Shown here one piece after another: positions 31,684 through 40,787 of a stretch of DNA of 64,000 nucleotides (the first letter of the stretch is position 1; the number at the start of each line of letters is the position of its first letter). The notes under the pieces were generated by a model. It was given only the letters and a program-made list of their open reading frames with translations. It was not told the origin of the DNA and did no database searches. Source of the stretch: Trichococcus palustris (GTDB taxonomy: Bacteria; Bacillota; Bacilli; Lactobacillales; Aerococcaceae); the NCBI RefSeq assembly GCF_900114465.1, contig NZ_FOTD01000008.1, positions 1-64,000 of the forward strand. Reading direction: 5' to 3'. The translations under genes and the position numbers were made by a program.

Positions 31684-31734
31684 GATTTTTCAAAATGTCA
31701 GATGCATCTCAATTGCTGTACTTGGCCAGTTCCG

Positions 31735-32043
31735 CTAAACATACTGCAGCAATTCGTCATAGTACAGTTTGGTGATCAGCTCGCGATCGGCTACAGTCGG
31801 TTTGTCGATGTAGATGACATATTCAGCATCCCAAGTGTAGGCGGGTTTATCTTCCATCATGGGGTTTTCGGCAGGGGTCTCTGTTTCCAATTCAGCGATG
31901 ATGACGGCGATGTAGTCTTCGCTTTCGTTCTCATCGTGGAAGTCAAAATCATCGCTTGTTTCGATATACAGTTTGTATTCTTTGTTGGGGTGTTCCGCCT
32001 TGAATTTGCGGATGATGGCGATTTCTTTATCCAGATTTCTCAT
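31735..32043 (-). CDS. Hypothetical acidic protein, 102 residues
   Basis: The protein begins MRNLDKEIAIIRKFKAEHPN and is strongly acidic (many E and D), without signal peptide or membrane segment. No domain is recognised. The RBS (AAAGGAGAGATCACC before the ATG) is good, supporting a real gene. It is convergent with the 57-residue gene across a dispersed-repeat copy, and lies downstream of the riboflavin operon beyond a strong hairpin, so it is probably transcribed on its own. Confidence 0.65.
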   Translation of the reverse strand: MRNLDKEIAIIRKFKAEHPNKEYKLYIETSDDFDFHDENESEDYIAVIIAELETETPAENPMMEDKPAYTWDAEYVIYIDKPTVADRELITKLYYDELLQYV

Positions 32044-32129
32044 GGTGATCTCTCCTTTGTCTTTCAGGAATGCTTCCGTATCAGTTGTTATATATGCATA
32101 TCATACCATCCGGCAGTTTATCATGCACG

Positions 32130-32175
32130 GAAAGCGGGCCCCGATAATCAGAAATGATTGTCGGGGCCCGCTTTC
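32130..32175 (-). terminator. Strong hairpin at the end of the riboflavin operon
   Basis: GAAAGCGGGCCCCGA pairs perfectly with TCGGGGCCCGCTTTC, with further ATCA/TGAT pairing inside. The T-run is short, but it lies seven bases after the stop codon of the last operon gene. Confidence 0.75.
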
Positions 32176-32181
32176 TCGTTG

Positions 32182-32847
32182 TTAAAGTAAATCATTCAGT
32201 TCGCGGATATCTTCTATCAGCGCATCCGCTGATGCCAACTCCTCCGGGAAACCGAAGCCATAGAGGCATCCAACCGTATGGACGGGATGATGCTCGGCGA
32301 CTTCGATATCCTGGAAGCGGTCGCCGACGACGAGGTAGCCGCCGGGAAAATCGGCCTGAATCGCCTCGAAGATTTCATATTTGGGTATGAATCCGAAATC
32401 TTCCGTGCAGTACATCTTATCGAAATAGCGGTCCAACCCGAAGCTTTCCCGATGAGCTTCCATGTAGACATGGCTGCAGTTGCTGAGAAAGACCAAGTGA
32501 TAGCCTTTTTCTTTCAGTGCCTGCAGTGTTTCCAAGGCACCTTCATAGAGAACCGCCTGGCCATTCTGGGCCCTTTCAAGTAATGTTTGTCCAATCATCT
32601 TTGATGCGGTGGACTGGTATTCGCCAGCCAAATCGGGCATGAAATTTTCCCACATTGCTTTGCTGCTGTAGCCCAGCCACTTGGTGATTTCTGCATCTTC
32701 CCATTCCCTGGGGGCGGCTTGGTCGACTCCAACAAGGTAGGCATAGGCCTTTTTAAAGGCGGCGATGTAGTTCCGGGTGCTGTCATGGATTGTGCCATCA
32801 TAGTCCAGGATGACCGTATGGATCCCTTCAAATGTTGGGATAGTCAT
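32182..32847 (-). CDS. HAD-superfamily phosphatase, last gene of the rib operon
   Basis: This 221-residue HAD hydrolase has motif I DYDGTIHD (nucleophile D about 15), a helical cap, a motif II Ser/Asn region VFLSNCS, a lysine in GFIPKYE and motif IV GDRFQDIEVA. It is closest in layout to the phosphoglycolate phosphatase-like subfamily. It starts ten bases after the ribH stop on the same strand, so it is very probably in the riboflavin operon. HAD phosphatases (for example YcsE, YbjI, YigB) perform the dephosphorylation of 5-amino-6-ribitylamino-uracil phosphate in other bacteria; this gene is a good candidate, but that is inference from context. Confidence 0.8.
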   Translation of the reverse strand: MTIPTFEGIHTVILDYDGTIHDSTRNYIAAFKKAYAYLVGVDQAAPREWEDAEITKWLGYSSKAMWENFMPDLAGEYQSTASKMIGQTLLERAQNGQAVLYEGALETLQALKEKGYHLVFLSNCSHVYMEAHRESFGLDRYFDKMYCTEDFGFIPKYEIFEAIQADFPGGYLVVGDRFQDIEVAEHHPVHTVGCLYGFGFPEELASADALIEDIRELNDLL

Positions 32848-32857
32848 GGGCAGTACC

Positions 32858-33319
32858 TTAGAGCGCCTTCAACAGGTTTGCCATTTCGATTGCGGATACG
32901 GCACAGTCATAGCCTTTGTTGCCTGCTTTTGTGCCGGCACGTTCGATGGCTTGTTCGATGGTGTCGGTCGTCAATACGCCGAAGATGACAGGAACGCCGG
33001 TGTTCATGGATGCGGCAGCTACTCCTTTGGAAACTTCGGAACAGACGTAATCGTAGTGGGAAGTGGCTCCTTTGATGACTGCGCCCAAGGTGATGACGGC
33101 ATCGTATTTTCCGGAAGCCGCCATTTTTTGGGCTACCAATGGAATTTCGTACGCGCCGGGAACCCAAGCCAAGTCGATATCCTCTTCCGGAACGCCGTGA
33201 CGTTTCAAGCCGTCCAAGGCTCCGCCCACCAATTTTGAGCCGATGAATTCGTTGAACCTGGCTACCACGATACCGATTTTTAAGTCTTGTGCAATTAATT
33301 GTCCTTCGATGATGTTCAT
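32858..33319 (-). CDS. ribH: 6,7-dimethyl-8-ribityllumazine synthase
   Basis: RibH condenses 5-amino-6-ribitylaminouracil with 3,4-dihydroxy-2-butanone 4-phosphate to lumazine, the last step before riboflavin synthase. The 153-residue protein shows VARFNEFI, the substrate loop [11 protein letters not shown], and [14 protein letters not shown] with the catalytic histidine, all family signatures. It forms large capsid-like or pentameric assemblies in relatives. It follows ribBA by about 30 bases. Confidence 0.96.
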   Translation of the reverse strand: MNIIEGQLIAQDLKIGIVVARFNEFIGSKLVGGALDGLKRHGVPEEDIDLAWVPGAYEIPLVAQKMAASGKYDAVITLGAVIKGATSHYDYVCSEVSKGVAAASMNTGVPVIFGVLTTDTIEQAIERAGTKAGNKGYDCAVSAIEMANLLKAL

Positions 33320-33348
33320 TTTTTTTCCTCCTGATATTGTTTTATTTT

Positions 33349-34542
33349 TTATAAATCTAAGTAATGGCCCATCTTTTGTTTCTTTGTTTTCATGTAGCGT
33401 TGGGTTTCATCAAAAATTTCCAGTTGGATTGGGATCCGTTCGGTGATCTTTATGCCGTGCTTTTTCAGTCCTTCGATTTTTAAAGGGTTATTCGTCAACA
33501 GACGGATCTCCTTTACACCCAAATCCTGCAGCATCTCATCCGCCATGTAGTATTCACGCAGATCGTTCGGGAAGCCCAGCATCAGATTGGCTTCAACCGT
33601 GTCGTAGCCTTGGTCCTGCAATTCATAGGCATGGATTTTATTGACCAAGCCGATGCCGCGGCCTTCTTGGCGAAGATAAACCAAAACGCCGCGGCCTTCT
33701 GCTGCGATCTGTTTCATGGCGGCGTCCAATTGTTGGCCGCAGTCACAACGTTTCGACCCGAAGACATCCCCGGTAAGGCACTCGGAATGGATACGGACCA
33801 AAACAGGCTCGCTCGTCGTCACGTCGCCCATGACCAAAGCGACATGATGTTCATCTTCGATGGTGCTCACATAGGTGTAGATGTCGAAATCGCCATATTT
33901 GGTAGGCAGTTTGGCTTTCCCATCGCGCTTGTACAGCGTTTCTGTTTCTTTACGGTAGCTGATCAAATCTGCAATAGTGCCGATTTTCAGATCGTGCGTT
34001 TTGGCAAAGGCGATCAATTCCGGCGTGCGCATCATGGTTCCGTCATCCGCCATGATTTCGCAACACAGGCCGGCCGGTTTCAAGCCAGCCAAGCGGGCCA
34101 AATCGACGGTTGCTTCGGTATGGCCATTGCGGACGAGGACGCCGTGATCCACTGCTTTAAGCGGGAAGATATGTCCCGGTCTGCGGAAATCCTCAGGTTT
34201 TGCATCGTCTGCCACTGCCTTCAGAACGGTCAAGGAGCGTTCGAAGGCTGAGATGCCGGTTGTCGTATCAACATGGTCAATGGCGACCGTGAAGGCTGTT
34301 CCGTGGTTATCCGTATTGCGATCGACCATCGGGGTCAATACCAACTTTTCGGTCAAGGTGCGGTCCATCGGCATGCAGATCAGGCCTTTGGCGTAAATCG
34401 CCATGAAGTTGATGTTTTCTGGTGTGGCGAATTCCGCCGCACAGACCAGGTCGCCTTCATTTTCGCGGTCTTGATCATCGAGCAGGACAATTATTTTACC
34501 CGCTTTTATGTCTGCGATTATCTCTTCAGGTGTGTTGAACAT
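33349..34542 (-). CDS. ribBA: Bifunctional DHBP synthase / GTP cyclohydrolase II
   Basis: RibBA feeds both branches of riboflavin synthesis: the N-terminal half (about 1-200) makes 3,4-dihydroxy-2-butanone 4-phosphate from ribulose 5-phosphate ([12 protein letters not shown], later [10 protein letters not shown]), and the C-terminal half opens GTP (zinc cysteines in [17 protein letters not shown], then [10 protein letters not shown]). 397 residues, usual for fused RibBA. It sits between ribE and ribH in the operon. Confidence 0.97.
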   Translation of the reverse strand: MFNTPEEIIADIKAGKIIVLLDDQDRENEGDLVCAAEFATPENINFMAIYAKGLICMPMDRTLTEKLVLTPMVDRNTDNHGTAFTVAIDHVDTTTGISAFERSLTVLKAVADDAKPEDFRRPGHIFPLKAVDHGVLVRNGHTEATVDLARLAGLKPAGLCCEIMADDGTMMRTPELIAFAKTHDLKIGTIADLISYRKETETLYKRDGKAKLPTKYGDFDIYTYVSTIEDEHHVALVMGDVTTSEPVLVRIHSECLTGDVFGSKRCDCGQQLDAAMKQIAAEGRGVLVYLRQEGRGIGLVNKIHAYELQDQGYDTVEANLMLGFPNDLREYYMADEMLQDLGVKEIRLLTNNPLKIEGLKKHGIKITERIPIQLEIFDETQRYMKTKKQKMGHYLDL

Positions 34543-34563
34543 TTTTTGTCCCTCCTCTTTCGT

Positions 34564-35217
34564 TTAGAAGAAGCCATTTTCCTTTAAAAAGGCTTCGGAT
34601 AGATTGCTTTCTTTGGTTTGTTTTTGCGTATTCAAGCCGAGCAGTTTTTCGACATACTTTCCGATGATGTCGCATTCCAGATTGACCGTGTCGCCCAATT
34701 TCTTTTCCAAAAGGATGGTTTCGGCGCCGGTATGCGGAATGATGGACACTTGGAATGACTGGCTGTCGACGGTTGCGACGGTCAAGCTGACGCCATCGAT
34801 GGCGATGGAGCCTTTTTCGATGATGTACCGCAGCAAGTCAGGGCCGGCGGAAATGGTTATCCAGACGGCGTTGTCGTCTTTTCGGTATTCTTTTATTTTG
34901 CCGGTGCCGTCGATGTGTCCACTGACGATGTGTCCACCCAAGCGTGTGCTCAATTGCAGGGCGCGTTCCAAATTCACTCGGCCGCCGCTTTTCAGGTCAC
35001 CCAGATTGGAACGGTTGAGTGTTTCCGGCATGACATCTGCATCAAAGGAATCTTTGTGCAATTTTGTGACGGTCAGACAGACACCGTTTGTGGAGATGCT
35101 GTCACCGATTTTTGTGTCCACCAAGACTTTTTTCCCTCGCACGGTCACTACAGAAGAGTTTTGGCCGTGCTGGATGCCTTTCAATGTGCCGACTTCTTCA
35201 ATGATTCCTGTAAACAT
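34564..35217 (-). CDS. ribE: Riboflavin synthase, alpha chain
   Basis: This enzyme converts two lumazine molecules into riboflavin and 5-amino-6-ribitylaminouracil. The start MFTGIIEEVGTL and the two tandem lumazine-binding repeats (about 1-97 and 98-200, the second with GHIDGTGKI) are diagnostic. 217 residues, normal length. It is the second gene of ribD-ribE-ribBA-ribH. Confidence 0.96.
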   Translation of the reverse strand: MFTGIIEEVGTLKGIQHGQNSSVVTVRGKKVLVDTKIGDSISTNGVCLTVTKLHKDSFDADVMPETLNRSNLGDLKSGGRVNLERALQLSTRLGGHIVSGHIDGTGKIKEYRKDDNAVWITISAGPDLLRYIIEKGSIAIDGVSLTVATVDSQSFQVSIIPHTGAETILLEKKLGDTVNLECDIIGKYVEKLLGLNTQKQTKESNLSEAFLKENGFF

Positions 35218-35242
35218 GGGGTCCTCCTCTCTGCTTCCTCAA

Positions 35243-36346
35243 TTATTCATCTTTTGCGATATACCCTTCAAGCAGGACATCTTCTCCCACTAGGGTTGCT
35301 GTCAATCCTTTCACTTTAAAAGCCTCGTTCAGATTGTCGATCCCTTTTCCGCCGACCGGTGTTTTTGAGGTGCTCCCGCCGATCAGTTTCGGTGCGATAT
35401 AGATTTGCACTTTATCGACGATGCCTGCATCAAGCGCAGCGTAGTTCAGCGTCGCTCCGCCTTCCAACAGGATGCTGTCGATGCCGCGTTCGCCCAAAAT
35501 TTTCATCAGGGCACTCAGGTCCGTTGTGCCGTCTTTTTCGGGAACGGTCACCAGCTCGATGCCGGCTTGTTCCAAAAGGGCAGCTTTTTCGCGGTCAGCT
35601 TTCGCTGTCGTCCCGATGATTGTTTTGGCCAGGTCCTGATTCTTCAGGATATTGGCGTCCAATGGGATGCGCAAGGTGCTGTCGACGATGATGCGGACTG
35701 GATTTTTTCCGTTTGGAATGCGCGCCGTCAGCTGGGGGTCATCCGCGATGACGGTCTGCACACCGACCATGATGCCGGAAAGGGCGCTCCGTAAGCGATG
35801 CACCTGTTCTCTGGCGGATTCACCGGTGATCCATTTTGATTCACCGGTTCGGGTCGCGATTTTGCCGTCCAAGGACATGGCCACTTTCATGATGACAAAC
35901 GGCTCTTTTTTGACGATGTATTTCATAAAGACTTCATTTAAACGGATGCTTTCATCCGCCAACACGCCGGTCACGACCTCGATGCCGGCATCCCGGATTT
36001 TTTTGACGCCGCGCCCCGAAACCAAGGGATTGGGATCCAAGGCTGCGACGACGACGCGGGCTATTTTTTTCTCAATGATCTTGTCCGCGCAGGGAGGCGT
36101 TTTGCCGTAGTGGGAACAGGGCTCCAATGTCACATAGATGGTAGCCCCCGCCACATCTTCTGTTGCGGATCGGAAGGCATTCACTTCGGCGTGTCCTTCC
36201 CCGAATTTTTCATGGTATCCGGAACCGATGATCCGGCCATCCTTTACGATGACAGCACCGACCATCGGATTTGGTGCAACCGCACCGCGTCCTTTTTCCG
36301 CCAACTCCAACGCCAACTTCATGTAGGCTATATCCTGTTCGCTCAC
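35243..36346 (-). CDS. ribD: Bifunctional deaminase/reductase RibD
   Basis: RibD deaminates the pyrimidine intermediate and then reduces its ribose side chain. The N-terminal deaminase (about 1-145) has zinc motifs HAEVNAF and PCSHYGKTPPCAD; the C-terminal reductase (about 146-365) has KVAMSLDGKIAT and LLEGGATLN. 367 residues. The start is GTG at 36346, preceded by AGGGG. It is the first gene of the operon, behind an FMN riboswitch and two terminator hairpins. Confidence 0.96.
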   Translation of the reverse strand: MSEQDIAYMKLALELAEKGRGAVAPNPMVGAVIVKDGRIIGSGYHEKFGEGHAEVNAFRSATEDVAGATIYVTLEPCSHYGKTPPCADKIIEKKIARVVVAALDPNPLVSGRGVKKIRDAGIEVVTGVLADESIRLNEVFMKYIVKKEPFVIMKVAMSLDGKIATRTGESKWITGESAREQVHRLRSALSGIMVGVQTVIADDPQLTARIPNGKNPVRIIVDSTLRIPLDANILKNQDLAKTIIGTTAKADREKAALLEQAGIELVTVPEKDGTTDLSALMKILGERGIDSILLEGGATLNYAALDAGIVDKVQIYIAPKLIGGSTSKTPVGGKGIDNLNEAFKVKGLTATLVGEDVLLEGYIAKDE

Positions 36347-36368
36347 CTTTTATTTCCCCTCTTTCTTT

Positions 36369-36473
36369 AAAAAATAAGAAAAGCCCTGAAGCATTTAGTC
36401 TTCAGGGCGCGAAAAGAAAAGTTCACTAAAATGAAAGCAAAAAATCCCTGGGTATACATTACACCCAGGGATT
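36369..36473 (-). terminator. Two tandem terminators between FMN riboswitch and ribD
   Basis: On the minus strand the first hairpin is AATCCCTGGGT/ACCCAGGGATT followed by TTTTTGC (36435-36473). The second is GCCCTGAAG/CTTCAGGGC followed by TTTTC and TTATTTTTT (36369-36408). The second stem repeats CTTCAGGG, which is also the first strand of the riboswitch P1 region. They form the likely expression platform. Confidence 0.8.
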
Positions 36474-36550
36474 GACGCTCATTTTCATCTATGGAAGAGT
36501 TCCTTTTTGTATGCCAAAAAGAATACTTTCAGTTTCATAAAATGTTGGTT

Positions 36551-36658
36551 GTCTTCTTTCATCCAGACTCTAACTGTCGGCTTCGGAAATTATCCGAATC
36601 TGCCATTACGGCTCGTGGGCTTTACCACCGGTAGGGATTTTCACCCGTCCCTGAAGAC
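36551..36658 (-). promoter_or_regulatory. FMN riboswitch (RFN element)
   Basis: Read on the minus strand the conserved RFN blocks appear in order: GTCTTCAGGGACGGGTGAAA, CCCTACCGGTGGTAAAGCCC, GAGCC, then GAAGCCGACAGTTAGAGTC and TGGATGAAAGAAGAC. GTCTTC (36658-36653) and GAAGAC (36556-36551) close P1. FMN binding is known to switch off rib genes, here probably by transcription termination. Confidence 0.96.
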
Positions 36659-36660
36659 TA

Positions 36661-37116
36661 TTCAATTAAGTTAAACATAGAATAATCCCAATTCGAGCTA
36701 TTGTCAACAACAAACATTTTTCCGCATAGTATTCGATGAATAAAGACGGAACGGATATCACTTTGTTGCATTGCTGCCAGAAGTGATTCGGAATATCCCG
36801 GAGGGTCATCCCTTGGATCGCTCTTTATTTCAAAGGGTTATCAATGTTTCCTTAAGCCGGGCCGTCTGTATGGGGAAGTGCTTTGCAAGGATATTGGCTT
36901 ATCGTTTTCGATGTCGGTTGGCCGGGAGGAGACGATCGGCTCGGCTGAAAAACGGATTTTCCGCATCATGTATGAGCAATTGATTAAAATAAAGTTTGTA
37001 ATTCATTAGGATTGGGTATAAAATGATTTCGAATAAATAAATGTAACATTGCAATCACAATAGATACTGAAAGAATTTCATTTAAAGATAAATACGACTA
37101 AAGGAGCTGAAATCAT
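36661..37116. other. Intergenic region before argF, possible decayed gene
   Basis: This 456-base gap holds the riboflavin operon promoter (minus) and argF leader (plus). Two overlapping frames in 36771-37010 translate to fragments such as IRNIPEGHPLDRSLFQ and AEKRIFRIMYEQLIK, which look protein-like but change frame and lack an RBS. They may be the remains of a gene; no family is recognised. Confidence 0.4.
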
Positions 37117-38130
37117 TTGGCACAAGTATTTCAAGGAAGAAGTTTACTGGCGGAAAAAGATTTTACTCGGGAAGAACTGGAATATTTGATCGATTTTTCA
37201 GCCCATTTAAAGGATCTGAAGAAACGGAATATCCCGCATCGCTATTTGGAAGGGAAAAATATCTGTCTGTTGTTCGAAAAAGCTTCCACGCGTACAAGAG
37301 CGGCTTTCACGGTCGCATCCATCGACTTGGGAGCCCATCCGGAATATCTTGGCAAAAGTGATATCCAACTGGGCAAAAAAGAATCCGTTGAAGACACCGC
37401 CAAAGTATTGGGCAGCATGTTTGACGGCATTGAATTCCGCGGCTTCAGCCAAAAAACGGTTGAAAATTTGGCGAAGTTCTCAGGCGTACCGGTGTGGAAC
37501 GGCTTGACTGATGAATGGCATCCGACTCAGATGATCGCCGACTTTTTGACCATCAAGGAAAACTTCGGCACATTGGCTGGATTGAAATTGGTCTATGTCG
37601 GGGACGGACGCAACAACGTCGCCAACAGCCTGTTGGTTACCGGAGCGATTCTAGGGGTGAACGTCACCATCTGCGCTCCGGAAGCCTTGTTCCCTGCAAA
37701 GGAATTGGTTGAAATGGCCGGGAAATTCGCCGAAAAGAGCGGCAGCGTCATCGCGGTCACGGCCGATGTGGCTGAAGGCGTAAAAGATGCCGATATCCTG
37801 TATACCGATGTGTGGGTATCGATGGGGGAAGAGGATAAATTCGCCGAACGGATCGAGCAGTTGCTCCCTTACCAAATCAACATGGAAATGATCAAAAAGA
37901 CGGGCAATGAGGATGTCATTTTGTTGCATTGTCTGCCGGCTTTCCACGATACCGAAACGCAAACCGGGAAAGAAATCGCCGAAACTTTCGGGTTATCCGA
38001 AATGGAAGTGACGGATGGTGCTTTCCGCAGCAAGCATGGCCGTCAGTTCGAGCAGGCCGAAAATCGCATGCATTCCATCAAGGCAATCATGGCCGCAACG
38101 TTGGGAAATTTATTTATTCCAAAAGTATGA
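37117..38130 (+). CDS. argF: Ornithine carbamoyltransferase
   Basis: This enzyme transfers the carbamoyl group from carbamoyl phosphate to ornithine, giving citrulline. Family motifs are all present: carbamoyl-phosphate loop STRTR (57-61), HPTQ (135-138), ornithine-side HCLP (271-274) and the SMG loop in DVWVSMGEE. 337 residues. The start is TTG at 37117, ten bases after AAAGGAG. The arginine biosynthesis genes downstream favour the anabolic ArgF over a catabolic ArcB. It is separated from argC by a T-box leader. Confidence 0.93.
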   Translation: MAQVFQGRSLLAEKDFTREELEYLIDFSAHLKDLKKRNIPHRYLEGKNICLLFEKASTRTRAAFTVASIDLGAHPEYLGKSDIQLGKKESVEDTAKVLGSMFDGIEFRGFSQKTVENLAKFSGVPVWNGLTDEWHPTQMIADFLTIKENFGTLAGLKLVYVGDGRNNVANSLLVTGAILGVNVTICAPEALFPAKELVEMAGKFAEKSGSVIAVTADVAEGVKDADILYTDVWVSMGEEDKFAERIEQLLPYQINMEMIKKTGNEDVILLHCLPAFHDTETQTGKEIAETFGLSEMEVTDGAFRSKHGRQFEQAENRMHSIKAIMAATLGNLFIPKV

Positions 38131-38179
38131 TTGACAAAATGAAAAGCAGATGATAAATTTAATGGGAATATTATGCCTA

Positions 38180-38457
38180 AAATAAATATGTAAAGACTTT
38201 GATAAGAAGAGTAGTCTATTTGTATAGTAAAGCGAGCCTTGGGCGGTGGAAGCAAGGTCGAATGCAGTGGATGAAAAGGAACTTTGAGTTGATAAGCTGA
38301 ATGATACACATAAAGTTTAGTCCGGTTGCCCCGTTACAGCAAAAGTAGCAATACTTGAGTCCGGTATGTCCGCATACCGGAAAATAAGGGTGGCACCGCG
38401 AGCTTTCGTCCCTGTATCAAATCTTTGATTTGGTATGGGAACGAAGGCTCTTTTTTT
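38180..38457 (+). promoter_or_regulatory. T-box leader, probably arginine-specific
   Basis: The T-box sequence AGGGTGGCACCGCG is at 38387-38400. It is followed by a long terminator, GAGCTTTCGT...ACGAAGGCTC with inner TATCAAATC/GATTTGGTA, ending in seven T (to 38457). Upstream lie stem I elements: an AGTA motif and a GGCGGTGGAAGC distal loop. A GAAA-AGG-A segment puts the candidate specifier AGG (Arg) at 38277-38279. Uncharged tRNA-Arg would then favour read-through into argC. The specifier call is by comparison with the GAAA-NNN-A pattern and needs a fold. Confidence 0.87.
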
Positions 38458-38480
38458 ATACACAGAAAAGGGGGATGGAA

Positions 38481-39524
38481 ATGATGATTCATGTCAGTAT
38501 CATTGGAGCAACAGGTTACACGGGGGTGGAATTAGTCCGATTATTGGGATTGCGTAAGGATGTGGTCTTGGATCATCTGACGTCCCGGACCTATGCCGGT
38601 CAAAAAATACAAGAGGTGTTTCCGCATCTGTACGGATCCATCGATCATACATGTGAGGAAATGGATTTGGAGCAAGTGACAGCGGACAGTGACGTGATTT
38701 TTGTGGCCTTGCCGCACGGGCACGCCTTGCCGATTGCGAAAAAAGCGAAAGAAAAAGGCAAGAAGGTCATCGATCTGGGGGCGGATTTCCGTTTGAAGGA
38801 CACAGCCGTCTATGAAGAATGGTACAAGGTCGCGCATACGGAACCGGGACTGCTCGAGGAAGCTGTTTACGGGTTGCCGGAATGGAACCGCGAGGCGATC
38901 AAGGATGCGGACATCATCGCAAACCCGGGTTGTTTTGTGACCAGCATCCTGTTGGGGCTGATGCCGTTGATGAAAAAGGGTCTGGTGGTTCCGGGTTCCG
39001 TTATCTGCGATTCCAAGTCGGGGACATCCGGAGCCGGCCGCAGCGAAAAAGTGGACAATCTCTTCACGGAAGTGGAGAGCAGCTTCAAGGCTTACGGAGT
39101 TGCGCACCACCGCCACACTCCCGAAATCGAACAGCTTTTGACGGAGATGTCGGGGACGGAAACGCTGATCCAATTCACACCGCATTTGGTGCCGATGAGC
39201 CGCGGTATTCTGAGCACGATTTACGCGGACGTAACCGGTGGCCACTCCGCCGAAGCCATCCATGCCATCTTTGAAGAGGCTTATGCCGCTGAAACCTTTG
39301 TGCAGGTTCTTCCTGCTGGCATGTGGCCGATGACGAAATCGGTAAGGGGCACGAACGTTTGCCAAATCGGCGTGACCGTTGACCCGCGCACCGGCAAAGT
39401 GATCATCGTATCCGTCATCGATAACTTGATGAAGGGCGCTGCCGGCCAAGCGGTACAAAATATGAATCTCCTGTTCGGTCTGGATGAGACAACAGGATTG
39501 AACACCATTGGGCTTTTCCCGTAA
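38481..39524 (+). CDS. argC: N-acetyl-gamma-glutamyl-phosphate reductase
   Basis: ArgC reduces N-acetylglutamyl phosphate to the semialdehyde, the third step of ornithine synthesis. The Rossmann motif IIGATGYTGVELVRLL is at the N-terminus and the catalytic cysteine lies in IANPGCFVTS. About 347 residues. The start chosen is ATG at 38481 (AAAGGGGG six bases upstream); ATG at 38484 is equally possible. It is the first gene of argC-argJ-argB-argD-carB under the T-box. Confidence 0.95.
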   Translation: MMIHVSIIGATGYTGVELVRLLGLRKDVVLDHLTSRTYAGQKIQEVFPHLYGSIDHTCEEMDLEQVTADSDVIFVALPHGHALPIAKKAKEKGKKVIDLGADFRLKDTAVYEEWYKVAHTEPGLLEEAVYGLPEWNREAIKDADIIANPGCFVTSILLGLMPLMKKGLVVPGSVICDSKSGTSGAGRSEKVDNLFTEVESSFKAYGVAHHRHTPEIEQLLTEMSGTETLIQFTPHLVPMSRGILSTIYADVTGGHSAEAIHAIFEEAYAAETFVQVLPAGMWPMTKSVRGTNVCQIGVTVDPRTGKVIIVSVIDNLMKGAAGQAVQNMNLLFGLDETTGLNTIGLFP

Positions 39525-39555
39525 CATCAGACGAACCGAGGAGGAAATGATTAAA

Positions 39556-40782
39556 ATGACGAAAAAATTACACAAAAGCGGAGTGACAGCTGCAGCAGGC
39601 GTACAGGCAGCAGGGATTCACGCCGGTTTCAAAAAACATAAGAAAGATTTGGCTCTGTTGGTTTTTCCTGAGGGGGCAACCGTTGCCGGTGTGTTCACAA
39701 AAAACAAGGTGAAGGCTGCGCCGGTTCAATATGACCAACAATTATTGCAGCAACAGGAGCAGTTCAAAGCGATACTGATCAACAGCGGAAACGCGAATGC
39801 CTGCACCGGAAAACAGGGGAAGGCGGATGTTGCTGAGACGGTTCAGTTATTGGCGGAAGCCTTGAAAGTCCAGCCGGAAGAAATACTGGTATCTTCGACA
39901 GGGGTCATCGGCGTCTTCATGAACATGGATACCATGAGGAAGGGGATTGAAGCAATCGTCCCTGAAATTTCTGAGAATGGCGGTGCCGCCGCCAGCAAAG
40001 CGATCATGACAACCGATACGGTCGCAAAAGAAGTCAGCTTCACTTTCGACGTTGCCGGAAAAACCGCGACAATCGGCGGGATGATCAAAGGCTCCGGGAT
40101 GATCCACCCTAACTTGGGCACGATGTTGGGCTATATCACGACCGATGTGGCGATCAGCCAAGCGGCTTTGCATGACATGCTGTTGAAGGCTGCCGAAAAC
40201 ACCTTCAACCATTCGACGGTGGATGGCGACACAAGCACGAACGATACCGTCTTCGTTGCGGCAACCGGGAAATTGGGCAACGAGCTGATTGCCGGACCTG
40301 CCGATGCAGGTTATGCGGAAGTGGAAGCGGCGATCCTTTCGATTTGCGCGAAACTGGCCAAGCTGATTGTTCAGGACGGCGAAGGGGCGACCAAATTTGT
40401 GGAGGTCATCGTCACAGGTGCCAAGACCAAAGCCGATGCCGTTTCCATCGGCAAGAGCATCGCGACTTCCAGCTTAGTGAAAACGGCGATGTTCGGGGAA
40501 GATGCAAACTGGGGGCGTGTCATCACTGCGGCAGGTTATGCGGAATCGGAATATTTCGATGCGGATGTAGTGGATATCACTTTCTCCAGCGAAAACGGGA
40601 AAATCCAAGTCTGCCAGGATGGCATGGGCATGGTATTTGATGAAGGCCTTGCGAAAAAGATACTGAAAGCGACGGAAATCGAGATTCTTGTCGATCTGCA
40701 TCTCGGTGCGGAGACCGTCAGCACTTGGACCTGTGATTTTTCATACGACTATGTAAAAATAAATGCGGATTATAGGAGCTAA
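39556..40782 (+). CDS. argJ: Glutamate N-acetyltransferase / ornithine acetyltransferase
   Basis: ArgJ recycles the acetyl group from N-acetylornithine onto glutamate and may also use acetyl-CoA. The precursor self-cleaves before a threonine in HPNLGTMLGYITTD (T189; canonical text is HPNMATML). 408 residues with the start at ATG 39556, eleven bases after GAGGAGG; ATG 39547 is too close to that RBS. Since no argA or argE is in the operon, the cyclic acetyl pathway is implied. Confidence 0.94.
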   Translation: MTKKLHKSGVTAAAGVQAAGIHAGFKKHKKDLALLVFPEGATVAGVFTKNKVKAAPVQYDQQLLQQQEQFKAILINSGNANACTGKQGKADVAETVQLLAEALKVQPEEILVSSTGVIGVFMNMDTMRKGIEAIVPEISENGGAAASKAIMTTDTVAKEVSFTFDVAGKTATIGGMIKGSGMIHPNLGTMLGYITTDVAISQAALHDMLLKAAENTFNHSTVDGDTSTNDTVFVAATGKLGNELIAGPADAGYAEVEAAILSICAKLAKLIVQDGEGATKFVEVIVTGAKTKADAVSIGKSIATSSLVKTAMFGEDANWGRVITAAGYAESEYFDADVVDITFSSENGKIQVCQDGMGMVFDEGLAKKILKATEIEILVDLHLGAETVSTWTCDFSYDYVKINADYRS

Positions 40783-40787
40783 GCCCA

